Shown one piece after another: positions 52,822 through 61,774 of a stretch of DNA of 61,774 nt. Every line of letters begins with the position of its first letter. Position 1 is the stretch's first letter. A program made the position numbers and the translations under genes. The notes under the pieces were generated by a model. That model did not search any database. It was not told the DNA's origin and worked only from the letters and a program-made list of their open reading frames with translations. The DNA comes from Pseudomonas sp. RIT-PI-r (lineage in GTDB: Bacteria; Pseudomonadota; Gammaproteobacteria; Pseudomonadales; Pseudomonadaceae), in assembly GCF_001297015.1 (NCBI RefSeq), contig NZ_LIGE01000027.1:1-61774 (forward strand). The letters run 5' to 3'.

Positions 52822-54786
52822 ATGGCCGGGCTGATACCCCAGAGCTTCATTGACGACCTGCTGAACCGCACCGACATCGTCGACGTGGTCAGCTCGCGCG
52901 TGCAATTGAAGAAGGCCGGCAAGAACTACACCGCCTGCTGCCCGTTTCACAAAGAGAAAACCCCGTCCTTCAGCGTCAGCCCCGACAAGCAGTTCTATTA
53001 CTGCTTCGGCTGCGGCGCCGGCGGCAATGCCCTCGGCTTTCTCATGGACCACGACAACCTGGATTTCCCCCAGGCTGTCGAGGATCTGGCGAAAGCCGCC
53101 GGCATGGAAATCCCCCGCGAAGAAAGTGGCCGCGAGCGCAAGCCACGGCAACCGACCGATTCGCCGCTATACCCGTTGCTCACCGCTGCTGCGGATTTTT
53201 ACAAGCAGGCGCTCAAGAGCCATCCCGCCCGCAAGGCAGCCGTGGATTACCTCAAAGGCCGCGGCCTGACCGGCGAGATCGCCCGGGATTTCGGCCTCGG
53301 CTTTGCGCCACCGGGCTGGGACAACCTGTTCAAGCACTTGAGCAGCGACACTTTGCAGCAAAAAGCCATGATCGACGCCGGCCTGTTGATCGAGAACGCC
53401 GAAACCGGCAAACGCTATGACCGCTTCCGCGATCGCGTGATGTTCCCGATCCGCGACACCCGTGGGCGGATCATCGCTTTCGGCGGTCGCGTACTCGGCG
53501 ACGACAAGCCGAAGTACCTGAACTCACCGGAAACCCCGGTATTCCATAAAGGCCAGGAGCTCTACGGCCTTTATGAAGCGCGCAAGAACAACCGCAACCT
53601 CGACGAAATCATTGTCGTCGAAGGGTATATGGACGTCATCGCCCTCGCCCAACAAGGCCTGAAAAATGCCGTCGCGACGCTGGGCACCGCGACCAGCGAA
53701 GAACACTTGAAACGCCTGTTCCGCGTCGTGCCGAACGTTTTGTTCTGTTTCGACGGCGACCAGGCCGGCCGTAACGCCGCCTGGCGCGCACTGGAAGCAA
53801 CGCTGTCGAGCCTGCAGGACGGGCGTCGTGCACGCTTCCTGTTTCTGCCCGAAGGCGAAGACCCGGACACCTTGGTACGCGCCGAAGGCACTGACGCGTT
53901 CAAGGCGCGAATCAATCAACACGCTCAGCCGCTGGCGGACTATTTCTTCCAGCAACTGACCGAAGAAGCCGACCCCCGCTCGCTCGAGGGCAAGGCCCAC
54001 ATGGCCACCCTCGCGGCACCGTTGATCGACAAAGTGCCGGGCGCCAACCTGCGCATTCTGATGCGTCAGCGCCTGACCGAAATTACCGGCCTGAGCAGCG
54101 AAACCGTCAGTCAGCTGGCACAAAATGCGCCGCAGGAAGCGCCGCCAGCCTACGATCCGGGCATCGATTACGACGCAATGCCGGACTACAGCGACTACCA
54201 TCAGCCGCAGGCACAGGACATGTATGTGCCGCAGCAGGAATGGACGCCGAAGAAACCCGGCGCTGGCGGCAAGAAATGGGACAAGAAGCCCTGGGACAAG
54301 AACGGCAAGCGTGGCGGTGATCGCGATCAGCAACGCCCACGTACGCCGATTGGCGTCGAGTCGCCGACCTTGACCGCCCTGCGCACACTGCTTCATCACC
54401 CGCAATTGGCCGAGCGCGTCGAAGATGCTGGGCACATTGCCGACGAAAATCAGACCAACGCCCAACTACTTGTGGCGCTGCTCGAAGCCGTACAGAAGAA
54501 TCCCAAGCTAAACTCATTTCAGTTGATCGCGCGATGGCACGGCACTGAACAGGGACGCTTGCTCAAGGCACTGGCAGAAAAGGAGTGGTTGATTGACGGA
54601 GATAACCTTGAACAACAGTTTTTCGACACCATTACTAGCTTGTCAGCCCGCCAACGCGAGCGAAATCTTGAACAGTTACTCAGGAAAGCCCGTCAAAGCG
54701 AACTGAGTATTGAAGAGAAAAATCAACTGCGCGACCTTCTTAGTCGCAATGTTTCCGCATCAAACCCGACCTCAACTGGCGCGTGA
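52822..54786 (+). CDS. dnaG: DNA primase
   Basis: Makes RNA primers at the replication fork. The 654-residue product has the zinc site C40/H43/C61/C64, the TOPRIM motif VVEGYMDVIAL and FCFDGDQAGR-type acidic centre (CFDGDQAGR), and a C-terminal helicase-binding domain. A Lys/Gly/Trp-rich, probably disordered linker lies near residues 470-510. Followed by rpoD after 67 bases. Confidence 0.97.
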   Translation: MAGLIPQSFIDDLLNRTDIVDVVSSRVQLKKAGKNYTACCPFHKEKTPSFSVSPDKQFYYCFGCGAGGNALGFLMDHDNLDFPQAVEDLAKAAGMEIPREESGRERKPRQPTDSPLYPLLTAAADFYKQALKSHPARKAAVDYLKGRGLTGEIARDFGLGFAPPGWDNLFKHLSSDTLQQKAMIDAGLLIENAETGKRYDRFRDRVMFPIRDTRGRIIAFGGRVLGDDKPKYLNSPETPVFHKGQELYGLYEARKNNRNLDEIIVVEGYMDVIALAQQGLKNAVATLGTATSEEHLKRLFRVVPNVLFCFDGDQAGRNAAWRALEATLSSLQDGRRARFLFLPEGEDPDTLVRAEGTDAFKARINQHAQPLADYFFQQLTEEADPRSLEGKAHMATLAAPLIDKVPGANLRILMRQRLTEITGLSSETVSQLAQNAPQEAPPAYDPGIDYDAMPDYSDYHQPQAQDMYVPQQEWTPKKPGAGGKKWDKKPWDKNGKRGGDRDQQRPRTPIGVESPTLTALRTLLHHPQLAERVEDAGHIADENQTNAQLLVALLEAVQKNPKLNSFQLIARWHGTEQGRLLKALAEKEWLIDGDNLEQQFFDTITSLSARQRERNLEQLLRKARQSELSIEEKNQLRDLLSRNVSASNPTSTGA

Positions 54787-54800
54787 GGTCATAGCTCAGG

Positions 54801-54806
54801 TATAAT
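54801..54806 (+). promoter_or_regulatory. -10 box of a possible rpoD promoter
   Basis: Perfect TATAAT 47 bases ahead of the rpoD ATG, in the dnaG-rpoD gap; no clear -35. It may give rpoD expression independent of the operon. Confidence 0.4.
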
Positions 54807-54853
54807 CCTCGGCTTGTTTTTTGCCCGCCAAGACCTTCAGTGGATAGGGTGTT

Positions 54854-56698
<1,845 letters not shown>

Positions 56699-56704
56699 TA
56701 CCAG

Positions 56705-56730
56705 AACCCCCGGCCCAGGCCGGGGGTTTT
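56705..56730 (+). terminator. rho-independent terminator after rpoD
   Basis: AACCCCCGGC pairs with GCCGGGGGTT, very short loop, followed by TTTTG. Confidence 0.88.
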
Positions 56731-56824
56731 GTTTATATGGCAGATTAAATCCCGCGCATCCCCCCTCCCCCGCATACCCCGTCTACACTCGAAACAATCA
56801 TCCCCGAGCCATAACGAGAGCGTT

Positions 56825-59800
56825 ATGCCCAGACTGGCGTCCGTGCTTTTTTTGCTGTCACTGATGATCTGGACCGCAACGGCTGACGCGCTGACTCTGA
56901 CCGATGAAGAACGTAGCTGGCTGGCGGCTCACCCGGATTTGCATCTGGGTGTCGATGCGTCGTGGCCGCCGTTCGAGTACCGCGACGACCAGAACCGTTA
57001 TCAAGGCTTGGCGGCCGACTATATCGACGTTATTCGTCAACGCCTCGCTATCAAATTGACACCCATCGAACCGGTGAGCTGGACGGTAGTGCTGGAGCAG
57101 GTCAAACAAGGCAAGATCGACCTGCTGCCGGGAATCATGTCGACCCCGGAACGCCAGACCTATCTCTCATTCACCCGGCCTTACCTCGACTTCCCGATTG
57201 TGATCCTCGCCCACGTCGGAGGTGCGCAACCGCGCAAACTCGACGACCTGTACGGCCTGAAAATCGCCGTAGTGGAAAACTACGCACCGCATGAGCTCTT
57301 GCGCACTCACCACCCGGATCTGAATCTGGTGGCCATGCCGAATGTCAGCTCAGCCTTGCAGGCCCTGGCCACCGACGAGGTCGACGCGGTGGTCGGCGAC
57401 CTCGCTTCCAGCGTCTGGAGCCTGCGCCAGCTCAAGCTCGACGGTTTGTACGTCAGCGGCGAAACACCCTATCGCTACCAATTGGCGATGGCCGTGCCCC
57501 GCGACAACAAGGTGCTGGTGGGGATTCTCGACAAAGTCCTCGCCGACATGAGCCCGGACGAAATCAGCAGTATTCAGGAACACTGGGTCGGCAACGTCCT
57601 CGATCACCGGACATTCTGGTCAGACCTGCTGATCTACGGCCTGCCGGGGCTGTTATTGCTGATCACCATCCTGGCCGTGGTGATCCGCATCAACCGCCGC
57701 CTGAGTTCGGAAATCGCCCGTCGAATCGACCTCGAACAGGAGCTGCGCAGCAGCGAATATCACTACCGCGGCCTGGTGGAAAGTCTTTCGGCCATCGCCT
57801 GGGAAGCGCGCATGAGCGACTTCACCTACAGCTATGTGTCGCCCCACGCCGAAGACTTGCTCGGCTACCCACAATCCCATTGGCTGATTCCAGGCTTCTG
57901 GCACAACATCATTCATCCGGCCGACCTGACCCGCACCCAGAGTTATTGCAAAGAAGCCCTGCGTGAAGGCCGCGACCACATCGTCGATTATCGCGTCATC
58001 ACCGCCGATGGCCGCTGCCTTTGGGTGCGCGACATCGTCAGCCTGATCGAACATGGCCACGAACCGGTGATGCGCGGCCTGATGATCGATATCAGCGAAA
58101 TCAAGCGTACCGAAGAAGCACTGCGGCTGTCCGAGCAGAAGTTTGCTTCGGTGTTCCAGCAATGTCCGGACATCCTGGTCATCGCGCGCCTGTCTGACGG
58201 TTGTCTGCTGGAGGTCAACGAAGCGTTTGAAGAGCAGATCGGCCTGAAAGCCGAAGAAGTCATTGGTCAAACCGCCACTGACCTGAATATCTGGGGCATC
58301 CCCGGTGTCGGGCCAGGGCTGTTGCAGCGCTTGCAGGCTGGCAGCATCCGCAATCTGGAACTGCCCTTTCGCCGCAACAACGGCCAGTTGTTCACCGGCC
58401 TGATTTCCGCCGAGCCATTCGACCTCGACACCACGCCCGCATTGGTGGTCGTGGTGCGCGACATCACCCAGCTCAAGGAAACCCAACAACAGTTGCAAAC
58501 CTCCGAAGAGAAGTTCGCCAAGGCCTTCCACGCCTCACCGGACGGTTTGTTGCTGTCGCGCCAGAGCGATGGTTTGCTGCTGGAGGTCAACGAAGGTTTC
58601 AGCCGCATCACCGGCTTCAACAGTGCGATGTCGGTAGATCGTTCGGCGCTGGACCTGGGGATCTGGGTCAACCTCAACGAACGCAAACAGATGCTCGATC
58701 TGTTGCACCGGGATGGTTTCGTCCGCGACTTCACCTGCCATATCCGCCGCAGCGACGGGCAGATTCGCCTCTGCGAAGTCTCCAGCCGTCCGCTGCCGAT
58801 CGGCGAAGAAGACTGCATGCTGACCATCGCCCGTGACATCACCGAGCGTCATCTGATGCAGGAAAAACTGCAGCAAGCCGCGACCGTATTCGAGAGCACC
58901 GCCGAAGGTGTGTTGATCACCGATACTCAGCAGCACATCAGCGCGGTCAACCGTGCCTTTACCGAGATCACCGGCTACAGCGAGAGCGAAGCCCTCGGTC
59001 ATACACCGCGCTTGCTCGCTTCCGGCCTGCACGACAGCGCTTTTTATGCGGCGATGTGGCACCAGTTGACCGACGAAGGACACTGGCAAGGCGAGATCTC
59101 CAATCGGCGCAAGAACGGCGAGCTGTACCCGAGTTGGCTGACCATCAGCGCCGTGCGTAATCGTGACAAATTCATCACCCACTTCGTCGCAGTGTTTGCC
59201 GACATTTCCAGCCTCAAACATGCGCAAGCCAAACTCGACTATCAGGCGCACCATGACCCGCTGACCGGCCTGCCCAATCGCACACTGTTCGAAAGCCGTT
59301 TGCTCACTGCACTCAACAATCAGCAGGAAAACGGCGGCCAGGGCGCCGTGCTGTTCCTCGACCTCGATCGCTTCAAACACATCAACGACAGCCTTGGTCA
59401 CCCGGTCGGCGACCTGCTGCTCAAGGGCATTGCCGTGCGTTTGAAAGAACAGTTGCGCGACATCGACACGGTGGCGCGGCTGGGCGGCGATGAATTCATC
59501 ATCCTGCTGCCCGGCCTGCAACAGGCCAGCGACGCCGACAACATCGCCAGCAAACTGCTCAATTGCTTCGGTGCGCCGTTCCAGGCTGGCGAGCATGAGT
59601 TTTTCATCAGTGCCAGCATCGGCACCAGCCTCTACCCGCACGATGGCTGTGACGTCGCCACATTGGTAAAAAACGCCGACGCGGCGATGTACCGTTCCAA
59701 GGCCAAGGGCCGCAATCGCGTCGAGAGTTACACCCGCGACCTCACTGCCCAAGCGAGCGAACGCGTGGCGCTGGAACACGAACTGCGCCGAGCCATCGAG

Positions 59801-60571
59801 CGCGATGAATTGTTTCTCTACTACCAACCAAAAATCAGTCTGGAGGATCACCGCCTGGTTGGTGCCGAAGCATTGATTCGCTGGCGCCACCCGACCTTTG
59901 GCGACGTACCGCCAGAGCACTTCATTCCGCTGGCCGAAGAAAACGGCATGATCCTGCAGATCGGCGACTGGGTGCTGGAGACCGCGTGCCGGCAGATGTT
60001 CGAGTGGAATCAGGTCTACGACAGCCTCGGCCCGCTCTCAGTCAACCTCGCCGGCGCGCAGTTGCGCCAGCCCAATCTGCTCGGACGCATCGAACAACTG
60101 CTCAACGACAACGGCCTGCAGCCGGATTTACTGCAACTGGAAATTACCGAGAATTTCATCATGAGTCAGGCCGAAGAGGCGCTGGCCGTGCTGCACCAAC
60201 TCAAACATCTCGGCGTACAACTGGCGATCGACGACTTCGGCACCGGCTATTCCTCACTCAGTTACCTCAAGCGCCTGCCACTGGATATCCTCAAGATCGA
60301 CCAGTCGTTCGTCCGCGGACTGCCCGACGACCCCCACGATGCAGCGATTGTCCGAGCCATCATCGCCCTTGGTCGCAGCATGCAATTCACCGTGATTGCC
60401 GAGGGCGTAGAGACCCAGGCACAACAACAATTTCTCGCTGCCGAAGGCTGCGAACAGATCCAGGGCTACATCGTCAGCCTGCCACTGCCCCCGGAAGAAT
60501 TCGCGGCAACGTTTCTGCGTGTAACCGTATCGGATTATTCGGATAGCACAGCCGAGAAACCGTCGCTATAA
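56825..60571 (+). CDS. periplasmic-sensor PAS/GGDEF/EAL protein
   Basis: Inner-membrane c-di-GMP enzyme, 1248 residues. Signal peptide (1-22), SBP family 3-like sensor (about 30-258), membrane segment (about 267-288), four PAS domains (about 308-430, 433-552, 559-677, 683-797), GGDEF (motif GGDEF 887-891) and EAL (motif EAL 1015-1017). The inhibitory I-site RDID (878-881) is exactly five residues before GGDEF, and the EAL domain retains DDFGTGYSS, so both synthesis and breakdown may be possible. The ATG at 56825 gives the signal peptide. Ligand unknown. Its stop codon lies in the tRNA promoter -10 box. Confidence 0.93.
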   Translation: MPRLASVLFLLSLMIWTATADALTLTDEERSWLAAHPDLHLGVDASWPPFEYRDDQNRYQGLAADYIDVIRQRLAIKLTPIEPVSWTVVLEQVKQGKIDLLPGIMSTPERQTYLSFTRPYLDFPIVILAHVGGAQPRKLDDLYGLKIAVVENYAPHELLRTHHPDLNLVAMPNVSSALQALATDEVDAVVGDLASSVWSLRQLKLDGLYVSGETPYRYQLAMAVPRDNKVLVGILDKVLADMSPDEISSIQEHWVGNVLDHRTFWSDLLIYGLPGLLLLITILAVVIRINRRLSSEIARRIDLEQELRSSEYHYRGLVESLSAIAWEARMSDFTYSYVSPHAEDLLGYPQSHWLIPGFWHNIIHPADLTRTQSYCKEALREGRDHIVDYRVITADGRCLWVRDIVSLIEHGHEPVMRGLMIDISEIKRTEEALRLSEQKFASVFQQCPDILVIARLSDGCLLEVNEAFEEQIGLKAEEVIGQTATDLNIWGIPGVGPGLLQRLQAGSIRNLELPFRRNNGQLFTGLISAEPFDLDTTPALVVVVRDITQLKETQQQLQTSEEKFAKAFHASPDGLLLSRQSDGLLLEVNEGFSRITGFNSAMSVDRSALDLGIWVNLNERKQMLDLLHRDGFVRDFTCHIRRSDGQIRLCEVSSRPLPIGEEDCMLTIARDITERHLMQEKLQQAATVFESTAEGVLITDTQQHISAVNRAFTEITGYSESEALGHTPRLLASGLHDSAFYAAMWHQLTDEGHWQGEISNRRKNGELYPSWLTISAVRNRDKFITHFVAVFADISSLKHAQAKLDYQAHHDPLTGLPNRTLFESRLLTALNNQQENGGQGAVLFLDLDRFKHINDSLGHPVGDLLLKGIAVRLKEQLRDIDTVARLGGDEFIILLPGLQQASDADNIASKLLNCFGAPFQAGEHEFFISASIGTSLYPHDGCDVATLVKNADAAMYRSKAKGRNRVESYTRDLTAQASERVALEHELRRAIERDELFLYYQPKISLEDHRLVGAEALIRWRHPTFGDVPPEHFIPLAEENGMILQIGDWVLETACRQMFEWNQVYDSLGPLSVNLAGAQLRQPNLLGRIEQLLNDNGLQPDLLQLEITENFIMSQAEEALAVLHQLKHLGVQLAIDDFGTGYSSLSYLKRLPLDILKIDQSFVRGLPDDPHDAAIVRAIIALGRSMQFTVIAEGVETQAQQQFLAAEGCEQIQGYIVSLPLPPEEFAATFLRVTVSDYSDSTAEKPSL

Positions 60572-60572
60572 T
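60567..60572 (+). promoter_or_regulatory. -10 box of the tRNA-Ile promoter
   Basis: TATAAT overlapping the stop codon (TAA 60569-60571) of the upstream GGDEF/EAL gene, followed by the GC-rich CCGCGACC discriminator typical of stable-RNA promoters. The -35 is poor. Confidence 0.5.
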
Positions 60573-60586
60573 CCGCGACCTACTGA

Positions 60587-60663
60587 GGGCCTATAGCTCA
60601 GTTGGTTAGAGCAGAGGACTCATAATCCTTTGGTCCACGGTTCAAGTCCGTGTGGGCCCACCA
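60587..60663 (+). tRNA. tRNA-Ile2 (anticodon CAT)
   Basis: 77-base tRNA with CCA encoded. Acceptor GGGCCTA/TGGGCCC, D arm GCTC...GAGC, anticodon loop CTCATAA, T arm CACGG/CCGTG around TTCAAGT. The anticodon CAT could mean Met or Ile2. The C4-G69 and C5-G68 acceptor pairs, which the lysidine synthetase TilS uses, and the ATAATC..TTGGTC context fit Ile2. It would read AUA codons after lysidine modification. Confidence 0.88.
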
Positions 60664-60668
60664 AATTG

Positions 60669-60695
60669 AAAGCCGCGCTAAATGCGCGGCTTTTT
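60669..60695 (+). terminator. terminator after tRNA-Ile2
   Basis: AAAGCCGCGC / GCGCGGCTTT stem, five-base loop, followed by TT. Confidence 0.88.
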
Positions 60696-60700
60696 CTTGG

Positions 60701-60912
60701 GCGATGGATTAGGTATCGATGTCTTGGCGAGCGCAATGTTCGGAAGACTTCCCCGAAGGCTGTAGGCAAGTTCCGAAGCGCGTTTCGAGGAATACAGCCG
60801 CAAGGTCTGTAGGAATGTTCCTAACCTATGTTTTCTCCCACTCTCCTGCCTTGTTGACCTTTTCTCCAGACGAGTAATCTCCGGACGCCACCGCTCGTTC
60901 AGGATTGTTTTC
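60701..60912. other. non-coding start of the accessory segment
   Basis: 212 bases between the tRNA terminator and the next gene. No convincing reading frame or tRNA 3'-end duplication is seen. An AGGA site eight bases before 60913 serves the next gene. Confidence 0.4.
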
Positions 60913-61479
60913 ATGCTGGTGAATACTGCGCCATTGATAAAAGAAGCGGCCGACCAACAAACCTGGATCGATCTTGCGTTACCCGATCTGAGAACGCTAT
61001 CCAGAGAACTTCGGTCAGCCGCAATAGAAGAAGTAAAAAGGGCTGAAGACACAGAGGGCGCCCTCAAAATCCTCTTCGATCACTTCGGTTTCATCGACGA
61101 GTCCGTTTTGGCCGTTACTATTCTCACACCCATTGCAAACGTTGCAGTCATGCGCGACAAACTGGCCCACATCGTTGAGAAACGCCCAGACTCCCGAGAA
61201 CGCTATGTTCGACATGCCATCGATACGCTCGCGGGACCTTTCGAAGTCTGGAAAGTCCTTTACGATAATGGTGGTTACCGAATGGCATTCATCAATGCCT
61301 ATGAGGCAAAAAACGACATGCTTGTCGTGGTCGATGTGCGAAACGGGCATGTCCTCTGGAACTTCATGCACGCTCCGGCCAGAGCAATGAACAGACACCG
61401 CCAAGGCGAGCTTTTGTACAAGCGGTACATTCTTGAAGACAAAGAAAAGGGCAGCCATTTGGCTGCCCTTGATGTTTGA
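60913..61479 (+). CDS. orphan phage Mu-F C-terminal-like (PBECR2-type) nuclease-fold protein
   Basis: 188 residues. The C-terminal half, about 85-175, looks like the domain found at the C-terminus of phage head proteins of the MuF/SPP1 gp7 type and called PBECR2: HIVEKRPDSRERYVRHAIDTL, then GPFEVWKVLYDNGGYRMAFI, DMLVVVDVRNGHVLWNFMH and RHRQGELLYKRY. The domain is proposed to be an RNase-like toxin fold. The N-terminal half is helical and unrecognised. Base composition is visibly more AT-rich than neighbours. It stands alone without other phage genes in view, so it may be a prophage remnant or a free toxin. Confidence 0.6.
   Translation: MLVNTAPLIKEAADQQTWIDLALPDLRTLSRELRSAAIEEVKRAEDTEGALKILFDHFGFIDESVLAVTILTPIANVAVMRDKLAHIVEKRPDSRERYVRHAIDTLAGPFEVWKVLYDNGGYRMAFINAYEAKNDMLVVVDVRNGHVLWNFMHAPARAMNRHRQGELLYKRYILEDKEKGSHLAALDV
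61447..61470 (+). terminator. terminator-like hairpin inside the 3' end of the preceding gene
   Basis: AAGGGCAGCC/GGCTGCCCTT, four-base loop, lying in the last codons of the gene at 60913-61479 and followed by GATGTTTGA. It encodes the C-terminal residues KGSHLAALD. Confidence 0.55.
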
Positions 61480-61631
61480 ATCCTGATATTTGCATCCTCA
61501 GGAAATGGGATGAAGAGGTCTCACCTTACACCGATGTTGCAGCATCGCCGAGGTACCTACGTCCGCTAATGCCCTGCAAGGCAGCAGATTTCGCGCTCTT
61601 GCTGGCATTCTTGATAAATAGGCCAGGCAAG
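61480..61631. other. unassigned sequence
   Basis: 152 bases without a supported gene on either strand; may contain the 3' region of the minus-strand frame to the right. Confidence 0.3.
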
Positions 61632-61774
61632 TCAAATCAAATATCCGATGGTTTGTTTCAGCGCAACGATAGCGTCGACGCTTGGGTGAACCGCCCCAAC
61701 ATCACCCGCAACGTGTCGCTCGTAGTGCCTGTAACATGCACAACTCATCGCCCCCCCCACACACCATGGAACAC
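61632..61774 (-). CDS. possible partial CDS at right edge
   Basis: Minus-strand frame open from the window edge, ending with TGA at 61632-61634. A candidate ATG within it is preceded by a run of eight G, giving at least 38 residues (MSCACYRHYERHVAGDVGAV then more). Codon use looks protein-like but I do not recognise it, and its 5' end lies outside the window. Confidence 0.3.
   Translation of the reverse strand, partial: VPWCVGGAMSCACYRHYERHVAGDVGAVHPSVDAIVALKQTIGYLI

Noticed and set aside
60587..60663. tRNA-Met reading of the CAT anticodon
   Set aside because: The C4-G69/C5-G68 acceptor pairs and variable-loop region fit the TilS-modified Ile2 species better.
60678..61067. 129-codon minus-strand frame over the tRNA terminator and orphan gene start
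   Set aside because: It spans a terminator hairpin, lacks a recognisable ribosome site and opposes a frame with better domain evidence.
60664..61774. Attachment-site duplication of the tRNA 3' end
   Set aside because: No second copy of the tRNA end was found within the window.

Overview
The window is a 61.8 kb piece of bacterial chromosome, almost certainly from the Pseudomonas fluorescens group. This rests on recognisable protein sequences, gene order (tyrS/M23 peptidase/anmK/erpA/argC; trpGDC apart from trpE; rpsU-dnaG-rpoD; lptD-surA-pdxA-rsmA-apaGH) and the many paired REP sequences typical of that group. Nearly all genes are core housekeeping genes, densely packed. Only the last ~1.1 kb, beyond a tRNA gene, looks accessory.

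Layout. (1) 1-219: two tandem rRNA-type promoters on the minus strand, firing off the left edge downstream of tyrS. (2) 220-5781: tyrS, a murein endopeptidase, anmK, erpA and argC. (3) 5917-13643: hemJ, a nitronate monooxygenase-like protein, a DUF805 membrane protein, an SDR, a HIT protein, coq7, speD, an OsmC-like protein, vfr and a lipoyl-ligase-fold protein. (4) 13789-21808: tryptophan biosynthesis, trpGDC and trpE, each preceded by a Trp-containing leader reading frame; estP lies between them and gph-rpe upstream of trpE. (5) 21888-27930: an iron alcohol dehydrogenase and a four-gene polyamine-type ABC transporter. (6) 28282-31410: a two-component system whose kinase carries a binding-protein-like periplasmic sensor. 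(7) 31484-35051: a DUF3530 protein, djlA, murU and amgK. (8) 35182-42816: lptD-surA-pdxA-rsmA-apaG-apaH-glpE. (9) 43114-47988: the prkA-yeaH-spoVR stress cluster. (10) 48052-51921: cca, folK-folB, plsY, tsaD. (11) 52121-56698: the rpsU-dnaG-rpoD macromolecular synthesis operon. (12) 56825-60571: a large PAS/GGDEF/EAL sensor. (13) 60587-61774: tRNA-Ile2 (CAT), then a lower-GC segment with an orphan protein resembling the C-terminal nuclease-like domain of phage Mu-F-type head proteins.

Several genes act together. AnmK, AmgK and MurU belong to the Pseudomonas MurNAc recycling route, with an M23 endopeptidase beside anmK. LptD and its periplasmic chaperone SurA are encoded by overlapping genes. 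FolB and FolK both act in folate synthesis. TrpE and TrpG form anthranilate synthase and TrpD and TrpC follow.

The most interesting signal is regulatory. The trpGDC leader peptide and the extreme C-terminus of gph (immediately before trpE) are homologous and both end in ARWRWRA-stop. The trpE attenuation leader therefore appears to be built in frame into the 3' end of gph. The second is the orphan phage-nuclease-like gene beside tRNA-Ile2. All assignments are from reading the sequence; no database search was run.
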